Below are positions 47,590 to 58,280 of a stretch of DNA of 64,000 bases, in pieces (within the stretch, counting starts at the first letter, position 1; every line of letters starts with the position of its first letter). Source of the stretch: Hirsutella rhossiliensis. Lineage: Eukaryota > Ascomycota > Sordariomycetes > Hypocreales > Ophiocordycipitaceae. The translations under genes were made by a program, and so were the position numbers. The notes under the pieces were generated by a model. It saw nothing but the letters and a program-made list of their open reading frames with translations, had not been told where the DNA came from and made no database searches. The stretch is from the NCBI RefSeq assembly GCF_020360975.1, contig NW_025408678.1, positions 1,736,001 to 1,800,000 of the forward strand, read 5' to 3'.

Positions 47590-49022
47590 TTTGAGTAGAG
47601 TTGTTCGAGTTGATACCTGGAGAGATGTGGGTGTGTGTAGGTGTGAGTGTAAGAAGATTGATGGATGTGTATTTGTAAGTCGTGGTTTGTAAAAGAGCTT
47701 GTTGATATTTCTTTCTTCTGTCTTTCTCGGATCAACCAAATAGCTGTGGTTGAGAATCATTTCTATACTCTTTGAAATAAACATTTAGGCCGGAATTTCC
47801 AACATTGGTATTTCAACCAGGTGATTAGGTCTGCAAATTGTAATAAGACAGCTCCATGGAATGCTTACGGTCGAATCCCTAGGAGAAAATGGTAAACAGT
47901 GGAAATTGGAATGCAGATACTATTCAAAATTAATACTGTCTAACATAGGAGAGTGAAGGGGACAGCACACAGAGCCAAGATGTTGTGCATAGGCAAAGGG
48001 CAACACCTCGTGTATCGCCTGCGACCGCCGAATTTTTCGACCGCCGGCCAACTATAGCCGAGAAACACGGAATTTTATCAACCAGGAACGTGTGTCAGAA
48101 GATCAATTATTTGGGAAAATATTTATTGGCCTGTGGTTGTCGCAGGCGCTCCCTTGACACGCGAAAGGCTGTGCGATCGTCCGAATCATTCCTCCTCTAT
48201 CGACAACTATAGCTGACGGCGATCCACCCCTTTTTGACTTCGTAAATGACCGTTGAAGCGCCAGGACGGCTCCCTGAGCAGATCCTGGATTTCACGCTGG
48301 AATGTAAAGCGGTGGCAAATTCCATCCAAAGGCGAATTTCTAAGACTGCTGGGAGGGGCATGGCTGAATTGCCTAACACTCCTGTGTCAGTTAGGAATGC
48401 AAAGAAACAGTAAGCTCAATATACGTAGCCAGTCACCACTGCTATCTCGAATGACCCTTCCCGTGCCCAGTTCTCAAACGGTATATGACGGCTCTGCGAA
48501 ATGTAGACAGCTAGCTCTCCTTTGTTACCTTCATAGAATAGACTTTTACCATACTAAAAGGTTTACCGTTCCTGTCCTAGCATATCGATCCCTTATAGAC
48601 CTATATTCCCTAGCGTTTTGTTTTTAAGCTAATAGCCGCCTGCGCCAATCGATTCCGTTCTATTAGTGCCTAGCTGTAATATCTTATTCCCGGATCTTTC
48701 CCATGCTATGTCTTAACACATATTTTAAACCAGGTTTATACTAGCGCTTATTGTTCTCGCTTTACTAACTTTTACACACTCTATTTCGTATCGTTTATGC
48801 TTAACGACTAGCGATGAGGTTTCATATATCCCTGCTCTTTGCTGTCGCTCATGCATCCGCGCTGTTCTGCTCCGGTAGCTCACAAGTCCAAAGTTGCGTA
48901 CAAGAAACACAAGAACATGTGCGATTCCCTCTTTCTCAGGGTGATAAAATGGCTAACTGTTGGCATTATAGCTCGCCGTCTGCGGCGGCAATCCGCAGTG
49001 CAGCTGCTCCGAGTCTCAGCGC
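47590..49022. other. AT-leaning sequence with decayed fragments; no gene supported
   Basis: Promoter of the peptide gene, then sequence of mixed composition with partial CA/TG loss after 48,500. Short open frames at 48,197-48,379 (-) and 48,814-49,026 (+) have no recognisable domain. Confidence 0.4.
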
Positions 49023-49595
49023 TTAGTTTCGTAAGTCCGAGTCTCTAACTGTAGTACCGGAATAATATCTAATCGAATTACTTCGGAGCAAGCTGCTACC
49101 AAGGATGTCAGAATGATCCTTCATATTTTCAGCAGATATTAGCAAGCCGGGCCCAAGTAGCCCAGTATTGTGGAAATAGCTTCGGAGCGCCAGCTGGAGG
49201 AGCCTTTCCCTCAACCATACCAGGATCAGTGCGCGGATTATGAACCGCCGTACTAGGAAGAGCGAAGTGCGCATGGTTAATTCAAATAGGGCTAGGTAGT
49301 ATTAAAATTGAAAATTCACCTAAACGGTGCTAAACTTGGATTTTGCTTGACACTATATAGGAATGCTCCAGCGGGATAGGAAGCTCTTAGCTAATGCGAT
49401 TAAGCTGGCGTTGATGCCCTTAAATTCTGCAACGAGCTGCTCTTCCAATATCGGCTGCGTCTCAGGCTGTTGAATTATTTCCGATATAGACAAGCTGTCG
49501 GAAGAGACGGAGCGAAAGGCGCCATGCTGTTGCGGAGTCTGGCGATAGCCCTTGGTGCGCCGTGGATAACTAAGTGATACCGACTGGGAGGGCAA
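49023..49595 (-). pseudogene. Two adjacent - strand coding fragments, possibly of one decayed gene
   Basis: The segments 49,353-49,595 and 49,023-49,274 have protein-like composition. The first contains IIQQPETQPILEEQLVAEFK, reminiscent of the N-terminal part of a fungal family of EST1-like DNA/RNA-binding proteins (QPET-PI-EEQLV-EVKGIY). That is from memory and needs a search. The second (NTGLLGPGLLISAENMKDHS, then ILGSSLLRSNSIRYYSGTTV) has no family I can name. No signal or full-length frame. Confidence 0.3.
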
Positions 49596-50748
49596 GCCGG
49601 GGCCGGCCTAGGCGAATCGTCGACAGGGTTCTATAACTAACGCCCACTTAGATTTTTCGAAACGTGGCCGCGATCAAAGTCGTTAAATGCCTCGTTTAGC
49701 CTGGAACTGCTGCGTCCTGTTCGGGGGTGCTTAATCCATAATAAATTAAGCTAATTTTATAGCAAATAGTAGGTCGAAGTAGTATAGATCTTGGCAAAGC
49801 GCCGCTACCCTAAATTTATATACGCACCTAACTAGCGGTCAGCCCTAGTTGTTACATTTGTAAGTAAGGTAGCAATTAAGCCTATAAGTTTAAGCCGGCG
49901 GCAATATATAAGTCTATATATTAAGAGGCATTTTTAAAGTTATAACGTTTCAAGTTAAATAAGTCGGTTGTCTTAAGTAAGCTCTTCTTTAATAGGGTGC
50001 ACATTTTATATATAGCTGTCAGATTATAGGTAGAAAGATATATAAACTAATATAGATGCTTGCTTAAAAATAGTGCTTAATTAGAGTATATCTCTTTATT
50101 AATTACTAGCAGGAAAGTATAAACCTTTTAGTTCTTAGTTCAATATATCTTTTTAGTCAACTATAATGCATATAAGTTTTTTGCCTTTTAACGCACCCTT
50201 GCGTTGCGCCTCTAAGTAGAATAGAATTATAAACTATGTATACTACCTTAACCCTAGTATATTGTGTCCTTACCGAATATAGGCGCTTAAGATTAAGGTA
50301 CCGCGGTAAATAAAGTAGTTATAGGCGTAATAGTTTAGTAAGTACTATAAAGCTTATCAAATGGTATTGAAAGCCAACTTCAGTGAAGAAAAATCAGCAT
50401 AGCTGTCGCTTGGTAACAACGTGTAGAGCAATATCCCAAGATAGCAGATCCTTTGGTCATGATGGATGGGCTGTGTATGTCGCGCCTCTTGACACTTTAC
50501 CCTGCCTGCAGAAACTGGTCTAGCTTTAGCAATGCCCCCTGGACTGTATGCATATAGAGCCTGCATCAGACTATTCCAAGAACAAACTCCAAGACGGTCA
50601 CGATTGTCTTCCATCTGTTGTCTGCAAAAAGCCTAGTTGCATTGCATTTTTTGCGGAGTTTTATCTACAGCTTGTTCCCGCAGACTGCCAGACACCATGG
50701 GTTTCAATCAGAACTTCATCCAACGCAAATCGCTGCTCTATCAAGGCG
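49596..50748. other. AT-rich, partly RIP-like spacer
   Basis: From 49,730 to 50,350 the sequence is AT-rich with few CA/TG, like a moderately RIPped repeat, but no domain is visible. 50,350-50,748 is ordinary and precedes the decayed gene at 50,749. Confidence 0.45.
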
Positions 50749-51321
50749 ATGGATCCAAAAAGCAATAGTTCTCTCACAGTTGCCGACGTCGTCACTTTCC
50801 TGAAGGGTTACCAGCAACATGAACCTTTGAATCCCTCGCAAACAACCACGATGCACTCGACTTTTCTCGAGCAGATCTTTCTGCCGCTCCAAGGCGTCTT
50901 CACGGCGTCGCCGCACGGGCGCCCCATTTACAATACCGTTGCAGCGACATCGAACAGCTCCCGGGCAAATCGAAAAAGAATCGAGGGCATCACGCAAGAC
51001 CGGCTCCAGATGCCCAGGATGGTAGCCTCCAATTTTGAGGCCTATGACGAGAACGCTGCCCTGTTCTGGGATCAGCCGGCTGAGAGCTTGCCGGCGTACT
51101 GATTGAACGAGGAAAAGCAAGGCCGGCTTCGAGCATTTCTGGACGGTGCCCTCCGGCTCAAGGACAAACCAGAGAAATGCATCGTCCTCTCTAGGTCTGC
51201 CCGTGTCTCAACCTACACCTCCTTCATGGCGATTTTCCCAACGGCGAGACGCATTACAGGCCTTAGAGTCCGAGTAATCCTCGAAAACGCCGGTATCGAA
51301 GTGTCGAACAAAAATATATAA
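50749..51321 (+). pseudogene. Gene of unknown function with one in-frame TGA
   Basis: From ATG 50,749 one frame runs MDPKSNSSLTVADVVTFLKG to AESLPAY, meets TGA at 51,100-51,102, and continues in the same frame with LNEEKQGRLRAFLDGALRLK to the next stop at 51,321. Both halves have the same quality, so the TGA interrupts an otherwise complete protein of about 190 residues. It resembles, from memory, a family of uncharacterised fungal proteins with PHGRPIYNT-AATS and ITGLRVRVIL stretches. TGA could come from CGA by C-to-T, which is not the RIP context. A recent pseudogene is most likely. Confidence 0.6.
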
Positions 51322-51549
51322 CGGTAAGGGGTTAGACGGGCAAGGCAAAGTTATTTAAATCTTTAGAGGGCAATAATAGTGGCAGGAAGTTAATTATGGT
51401 ATTATTCTCTTCCTCTTCCTTTCCTCTATCTAACGCCCCTCTTTACATCCCTTTGGCATCCTAGTTAATAAAGGAAATCCTCTTCGGACGAGTCTTCGAT
51501 GTCCGATCGAAGACCGGCTTTTTCGCCTCTTTTCCCCCTCTTTTCTAGC
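51322..51549. other. Left flank of the chromovirus insertion
   Basis: AT-rich, then CT-rich sequence up to the target duplication at 51,550. No gene seen. Confidence 0.5.
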
Positions 51550-51554
51550 CGTTG
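51550..51554. repeat. Target site duplication CGTTG (left)
   Basis: The same 5 bp follow the other end of the element at 56,736-56,740. 5 bp is the standard Ty3/gypsy duplication length. Confidence 0.8.
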
Positions 51555-51587
51555 TGTGAAAGGCTGGCCCGGAGTTTATTCAACAAG
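51555..51587 (-). repeat. Truncated 3' LTR, 33 bp
   Basis: Identical to the terminal 33 bp of the right LTR (tgtgaaaggctggcc...). The remaining ~200 bp of the LTR are missing, and the sequence passes straight into coding sequence. The stop codon of the chromodomain frame lies inside this LTR remnant. Confidence 0.82.
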
Positions 51588-54500
51588 TGGTTCTTGCGTT
51601 CCTGCCAGCGTCTCGTACCTCTCCCTAGGGCCATCATTGGTCTTGATTGGCCCGTACTTGTCCTCGAATGCCTTCATCGCAATTGTTCCTTGCAACCACT
51701 CAACTGGCTCCCAAGTCGGCTCTGCGTAGCCCGTCCATCGCACTAGTGCTTGCCTGAATTCCCCTCGTCCCCGCTTCTTCCATCTCGCGCAGAGAATCTC
51801 GTCGACATCCCACAGATTCGTGCCGGACTCATCTTGTACCGGTGGTGGCTGTGCGTCATCTACCTTTGGCCAGGAGCCGGATCTTGATGCGCCCGCCGCA
51901 AAGGTCAACATGAAATCGCGGGTAAATTGAGCCACGAACATCGAGCTCAACAACGTGCGAACTAATTACCTTCGTGACTGTGTACTTGTGATGCAGCCAG
52001 TCGAGCTTCTTGCACGGTCGTGGCGATCTGTAGTTTGCCATCGAGAGCCACACCTTGTCACCAACTTCAAATCGCTCCGCAGGCTGTCGCTTTGCGTTGG
52101 CAGCCTCTTCTTGTTGTTGCTGTGAGGAGGCCATCACTGCTTGCATGTACTCATTGACCTCCTGCAGGCGACTGAGTAGGCTATCAGCTCTGCTTTCCTC
52201 TCTATGCCTCGGTGGCTCTTCCGATTCCTCGACGCTGATGGGATCGACGTGGTAACCATGCTCAGCGAAAAGGGGCTGATCTTGGTCGCTGCGGATTCAC
52301 GATTGTTGAGTGCCAGCTGCGCGGCAGGAGCAGTTCTCCCAGTCGTCCTGCACGTACGACACGTAGGCTCTCAGGTAGGCCTCGATCTCCTGGTTCATTC
52401 TCTCTGGCCCTCCGTCCGTCTGAGGATGATAGGCCGTGCTCAATTTCTGCGTGACACCTGCAAGACGGCAGAACCTCTTCCAGAACCTACTTAGCCAGTT
52501 GCTCCCGCGGTCGCTGACGATGGACCGTGGCATTCCGTGAAATCGGTAATGACACTGAGAAAACGGTTTGCACACTGCTCAGCTTCCATGTTGTCCATCA
52601 CCTCGAGGGTCACAGCCTTTGTCAGTCTGTCCACAATCACCCACAGGTACCTTGCCTTGCTCGGTCCAGTAGGCGGCAGATCTGTGATGAAGTCCATGGA
52701 CAAATGGCTTCGGGGTCGATCTGGAATCGGCAGAGGCTTGAGAAATCCCCTTTTCGACTGGCGCCAGATGTGTGCTCTGCCGCAGGTGTCGCAATTGGCT
52801 ACGTACCGGCGAACCAGCTGGGACTGCCCAGGCCAGTAGAATCGCCGAGCCACAATAGCCAGCGTACCTTCCTGCCGGGATGACCGGTCGCAACAGAGTC
52901 ATGCGACTGCTGCACAATGCGGGTTCTCAACTGGTCTTTCTCAGCTTCCTCCTGGTTACCCTCCTCTCCGGATCCACCCGGCACCCAAATACGGTCTCTG
53001 AATGTCAGCCTTTTGCCTGCGTCGATCGCACATTCTGAAATCTGGATCTTCAGGCCCAGCGAGGGCGGGAAGGCACGCTCGCGATCGCGGACTGCCTTAT
53101 AGGCTGCCCGGAATATCGAGTCCTTCGCCACCGTTTCGTCCCAGAGTTGCTGCAGGTCCGCTACCTCGAAGACCTTCATCTTCGGCAGGGTGGATGCCTC
53201 TGAACAGTCAGAACTCATCGCGTTGATACATGCTCTTGTCGATGATGGAATGGCACTATCCGGTATCAACTGTATCATTCTTCCTTGTTCCCGCTCGTCG
53301 TCAATGCCCTGTGGCTTGTCTTGTTCACGGCGGGACAACGCATCAGGCACGACAGCCTCGCTTCCCGGTCGATACTCGAGCTTGAAGTCGAACTGGGACA
53401 ATTCGGCTGCCCAACGGCTCTGCCGTTCCGTGAGCTTCTGGCGTGTCATGAAATACTCCAGGTTGCGGTGATCGGTAAGGATTGTAAATGGGCCGCAGCT
53501 CCTAAGTTCGGCGTTCCAGTTGTCGAGACATCTCATGATGGCAAGCATCTCCTTGTCGTGAATGGGATAGTTGTACTCCGCTGGCGAAAGTCGCTTCGAG
53601 AAGAAGGCGCATGCGTGTCGACGTCCATCTGGGCCTTCCTGCGACAGGACGCCTCCCAATGCGTAGCCTGAGCAATCCGTCTCCAAAAAGGTCGGGAGGC
53701 TCGGGTCCCACTGCTTGAGCACCGGTGACTCGCAAAATCGTCGCTTCAGCTCCTGAAACGCCTCGTTCTCCGCTCGTCCCCAATGAAAGGCAGTTCCTTT
53801 CTTAAGCAGGGCATCCAGAGACTGCGTGATCTTGGCATAGTCGGGGATGAAGATCCGGTAATAGTTGGCGAAGCCCAGAAAGCTTCTGACACCCTTCACC
53901 GTGGTCGGGGCCTCCCATTCGCGGATGGCGCGCTGCTTTTCGGGGTCGCAGGCGATTCCTTTCCTGCGTTGACGATGAACCCAAGGTATTTGACCTCTTG
54001 TACCGAAAACTCGCACTTCGCTGGGTCTAGGTGCAGCCCAGCGTCGGCGAGTGCTTGGAGAACTCGTCGCACCTTAGCCTCATGATCCGCCTTCGAACCG
54101 CTCGAGTAGATCAGTACATCATCCAGGTACGCTGTGACAAAGTCGTCCAGCCATTCGCGCAATACACTGTTCATGTATCGTTGGAATGATGCCGGGCGCC
54201 GCTCAGGCCGAAAGGGCACACGAGCCACTCGTAGAGCCCAAACCTCGTGCGAAATGCAGTCTTTCCCTCATGTCCCGGAGCCATGCGGATCTTATGGAAA
54301 GCGGCCACCACGTCCAACTTGGTGAACCACTTAGCCTTGGCCAGATTCTGCAGGGTCTCCGCGATGAGGGCAGTGGGTATCGGTCGCGCTTGGTGATTGC
54401 ATTCAGCGCTCGGTAGTCGCAACAAAATCGCAGCCCTCCATTCGGCTTCCGCACGAACAGCACCGGCGCGGCAGCCGCTGAGCTACTCGCTCGGATGAAT

Positions 54501-56451
54501 CCTCTGTCCAGCAGGTCTTTCAGGGTCTTTCGCAAGACCAACAGCTCTTCTCGTGACATGTTGTAGAGTGGGCCCCACGGAAGGGGTGGCTCGTTGCCGT
54601 TCTTGTCAGGCTGCAGGTTGACTTCATGATCCACACCCGGTCGATGTGGCGGCAGCTTCATTGCCTCTCCTGGTGAGAATAGGTCGCGGAATTCTTTCAG
54701 CACTTCTGCCGGGACCTTCTCGCTCGGATCGACTGGCGGCTTCGGCTGAAGCGCCCTCTATATCCGACAAACTGATTGCATGAATCGAGATCGCGTTGCA
54801 CTTCTTGCGTCTCTTTGCGCGTCGACATTCCGCCGTGAATACGGCTGCCGACACGAGTCTTGCGCTTCGAATCGCGCGTATCTTGGCGGGCTCTTCCTGC
54901 CCAATGAGGCGTATCGTCACACCTGCCCTCCCATGGTACATTCGCTGCTTGGCAGCATCGTACACGACGTGATTTCTCTCCATCCAAGGCCGGCCGAGGA
55001 ACATGTCCTGGCCCAGGCTTGGGATCACGTATGCAAAGACACGTTCGTCAAATCCAGCTGTCTCGACCACAACAGCCACGACCCTGGGGATATGACACTC
55101 TTCGCTGACTCTGAGAATCCCCAATTTCTCGTGGTTTCGAGTCGACGAAGGGTATCCGCAGCTTCCGAACAAGGGCTTCGTCGATCACGGCATAGCAGTC
55201 ACATCCACAGTCGACAAGGGCGCGTATTCGATAGCCTCGGTTTACCCGCGCGTTGACTAATACAGTCCGACTATTCATTCGTGGCTTGAACGCTTCCCAG
55301 TCCCGGATGTCTGCCTTTGCAGGCCCCGGCGCCCGCTTTCGCCCGGGGCTAGTCTTTTCCGCCGACTCGTCCTCACTGGATGCTGCGGTTGATTCCGAAT
55401 CATCTGCGGCATCGGGCTTCTTCATGCGCGCAGCTTTAGGTCGCTGTTGCTTCCCTTCGCCAGGAAAGACCACCTGGGCTGGGCAGTCCACGATAAGATG
55501 ATCCGTCCGACCACAGCGATAGCAGCGGCGCTCATCCTTCGGCTTCTTATCGACATGTCGACGACCCTTCGACTCGTGGCCAATACGGTTGATGTCCGTC
55601 ATCTTAACATCTCCGTCGGGGTCCTCCGGTTCCTCCTTGGGTCGTTGCCTTGGTAGCTGTTGAGGCGTCCGCTCAGTCGACGTCGGCTGCCTACCGGGTT
55701 TCAGTCTCTCCAATCTGCCCGCAATTTCCTGAACTCGCAAGCCATCCCTGGTAGTCGTCGGGTAGGACGGCTGTGACCAAACTCTCTTGGAGGCGTGCAT
55801 TTATTGCGTTCTCTAGAAATACGATCTTTGCACTGTCCGGCCAGTCTGCTCCCCCGGCTTCAGCTAATGCCTGTTCGAATCGGGGAAGGAAGGACGCGAG
55901 AGGTTGGTCTTCGCGCTGCCGCATAGTTCTCAGCGTGGCAGCAGCGCGGGATTGGATGTTGCTGTCCTGGTAGGTTCGGTCGAGGTATCGCATGAACTCT
56001 TGGGGTCGTAGCTACCCCAGGGCCTCCGCGGCGTAAAGGTAGCGACCACTTGCTGTGGTCGCTCGTCCAAACATGAGTTGATGAGGTACCAAAGTTCGCG
56101 ATTTCCACTGTAGTAGTGTGCATCAAGGTCCAGCTTGTCTCGCATCTGCCTGGCCCAGGCGGAGTAGCTCTTCCGTGAGCCGTCATACTTGGGTGGGTTG
56201 GGCAACGGTTTCCGCATTCCAGTACCGCAGGTTTTGGGGAGGGGCGTGCCCAAGCCAGGCGTGCTCTCGCCCAATCCTCGTGCCACTGGCGGCGATTGCA
56301 AGTCGGCGCTCTGTGGCTGCGCTCGCCCGAGTTGCTCCATCAGCAAGGAAAGTTGGTCCTGTAGAGGGCTGAGAGTCGCATTGACCGCTTCTTGAATGCG
56401 TTGGTCAATCCATTGCTGCTGGAGACTTGGGCTCTCACTCTGCTGGTCCAT
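51576..56451 (-). pseudogene. Gag-pol of the non-RIPped chromovirus
   Basis: Successive - strand frames cover the polyprotein: 55,930-56,451 (gag N-terminus), 55,691-55,993, 55,048-55,800 (zinc knuckle, protease), 54,624-55,172, 54,203-54,703 and 54,171-54,425 (RT), 53,896-54,228 (YLDD), 52,799-54,016 (RNase H, start of IN), 52,491-52,853, 52,297-52,575, 51,856-52,146 and 51,576-51,953 (IN end, chromodomain with RWKKRGRGEFRQALVRWTGY). The breaks I inspected (near 55,960, 54,390, 54,200, 53,960, 52,830 and 52,550) are each explained by loss of one base, mostly from runs of A, C or G. Very few in-frame stops. Confidence 0.85.
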
Positions 56452-56499
56452 CCTGACGAGCAGTCTGCAGCTTGCGGTATTTAGAAGGAGCTCTAGATA

Positions 56500-56735
56500 T
56501 GTGAAAGGCTGGCCCGGAGTTTATTCAACAAGCAGGTGCCTAGGTGTTGTCTATCTAGAGCTAAGGAGGAAAAGAAGCTGAACTCGAGGCGTAGCCTCGA
56601 GTGCGAGCTTATATTACCCTTCTCGGAATGTTCTCGCAGCTTCTGGGTCCGCGGAGCGGGGCCGGTGTTGCCACCGGAGCACGACCCACCGGACCCGGTA
56701 CAACCGGGTCCACCAGCCGGGCACAGCCCGTGACA
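56500..56735 (-). repeat. 5' LTR of the chromovirus, 236 bp
   Basis: Bounded by TG...CA (TGTCACGGG...CTTTCACA on the - strand). The gag ATG follows 49 bp inside. It contains a GC-rich half and short palindromic ccggacccggtacaaccggg sequence. Confidence 0.82.
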
Positions 56736-56740
56736 CGTTG
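56736..56740. repeat. Target site duplication CGTTG (right)
   Basis: Partner of 51,550-51,554. Confidence 0.8.
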
Positions 56741-57263
56741 CTAGCAAACCCGTCTAATCTTTCGCTGCCCCTATGGGAAGCTATCGCCACTTTTGCTTCC
56801 CCTCTTTCCCCCACCCTCCTTTCTGCACCTCCTTTTAGCTCCTTCTCATACCGGCTGTTTTAGCTTCCTAGAGCCCCTCTTGCCAAGGGATATCTCTGAG
56901 AACTGCGAAATCAGGCTACGCTTCGCGACAACTGTACGCTTATGTATTTATCCGGTTTTATATATATCGACTATTAATATAATAAAGTACTATATAGCTA
57001 CAAGCCTAAGTGTATATATAGACCAATTTCTTTTTCCCAAAAATGCTTTTTAATTCTAACCTACCTATAGGCCGCCGTACGTTGCGTCGGCTGCTAGGCC
57101 CCAGGAACTTCGGCTGATTTAGCGAGTTTGCAGGCGTAGGCTTGGCCTTGAGCTCGGGAATGCGCTTGCCTTGCAAGTCTGGCCAGCGCGTCGTCTTCAA
57201 TTTGCATCGGACAGCAGTCGGCGCCGTTGGGGGCGGCATCGGGAAGTTAACAGCTTCCACCTG
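56741..57263. other. Right flank of the chromovirus; no gene seen
   Basis: Ordinary sequence to 56,940, an AT-rich patch (56,940-57,060), then the 3' flank of the metalloprotease gene. Confidence 0.5.
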
Positions 57264-58280
57264 CTAGGGGTCACGAAACATCTTCCACAGCTGACGGGCG
57301 CGGTCGATTTGGCCCGAGGTGAATACCGAGCGGCATTGGCTGCCACGTCGACGTCAGCTTACCGCAACTTATAATCAGTAAATCGCAGATGGGGATGGGC
57401 GGGCTGGCCTACTCTAGGCCATAGTCCATGAAGTTGTCAACGGCATCTTGGCCCGGCTGGTCAGGACAAGAGTGTCGGGGCCTACAATCGAAAGAGGGCT
57501 GCCTCTCGGCCGGCGTATCGGCCACGCCGTCGCCAACGCCGCTGCAGCCGTTGTCAAACGGGTGCAAGAGGCCAAACCAATGTCCGGCTTCGTGGATGGC
57601 AGTCTTGCCTGAGTTCTTATTCTGGAAGCCGCCGCCGGGAAGGGTGTCGGCGTGGACGAGACAGCCGTCTTGTTCCAGCCCGTTTTCAGCCAGTAGACCG
57701 GTAGGCAGACGAGCCACGCCGAGAAACGGTTTCCCATCCTTTTCCTTCAGCTCTTCGAGAAAAAAAAGATTGAGCGTCTTCCGATCTCCCTGATGAAGGG
57801 TTCGCTGCATAGTGTCTGTATCTCTGCTGGCACCCCATTCAGCATTGACGGCCCGAACTATGTTTATAAGAGTGAAGGAGATCAGGGCAGGTGCATAGGC
57901 CCGGTTCAGTGCGTCAAGCTGTTGTAGTAGGACATTGTCCTGGCTAGAGGATTAGTTGGATGCAATCCGAAGGTGGGCTGCCTAGCTTGCTTGAAACTTG
58001 CCGTAATGCGGTTCTGGCCGCCTTTGGTTTTTGTAACAACATGGAAGACCATCTGAACGTTGATGGGCGTTTGGTCCGCCACCAAGTTATTTACAGCCTC
58101 CATATCTTCCTCCTGGTCTTGGAGCTGCATAAGAACGCCGACAAGCTCCACCGGTGGCTCTGCCATACTAGCCGGCTCGTCGATTGGTATTTGCACGACC
58201 TCTTGGTCCCCAGGAAGCGCGCCAACGCCGGTCGGTCTAGCCAAGAGGGCGAGGCTGCTGGTGAATATAACAAGACGCAT
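57264..58280 (-). CDS. Secreted M43-type (pappalysin-like) metalloprotease
   Basis: Three exons on the - strand, 57,987-58,280, 57,413-57,918 and 57,264-57,339, give 291 residues. Signal peptide MRLVIFTSSLALLARPTGVG; start of the catalytic domain INVQMVFHVVTKTKGG; extended zinc motif HEAGHWFGLLHPF (HExxH at about 207-211, third His 217); CSGVGDGVADTPAE; Met-turn NFMDYG; and, after the second intron (gtaggc...gtggcag), QCRSVFTSGQ and IDRARQLWKMFRDP, the normal family C-terminus that is lost if the intron is ignored. The first intron (57,919-57,986) ends CAACAG but its donor reads GCTAGG: either a GC-AG intron or a GTAGG donor with one inserted base. Secreted fungal M43 proteases act on extracellular proteins and are often linked to host interaction. 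Confidence 0.85.

Larger units (their letters stand above)
51555..56735 (-). mobile_element. Ty3/gypsy chromovirus, not RIPped, multiply frameshifted
   Basis: A 5.18 kb element on the - strand flanked by CGTTG duplications. Its order is LTR (56,500-56,735), leader starting tatctagagctcc, gag from ATG 56,451, zinc knuckle CYRCGRTDHLIVDC (about 55,480-55,530), protease VDCGCD in place of the usual DT/SG (about 55,190-55,215), RT with YLDDVLI (about 54,110-54,135) and KYLGFIV, RNase H (about 53,480-53,720, DCSGYALGGVL and TDHRNLEYF), integrase (SMDFITDLPP, STAYHPQTDG) and a chromodomain (about 51,600-51,830). CA/TG content is normal, so RIP did not act. The frame breaks at least ten times, and the 3' LTR is reduced to 33 bp, so it is non-autonomous as written. 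Confidence 0.92.
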
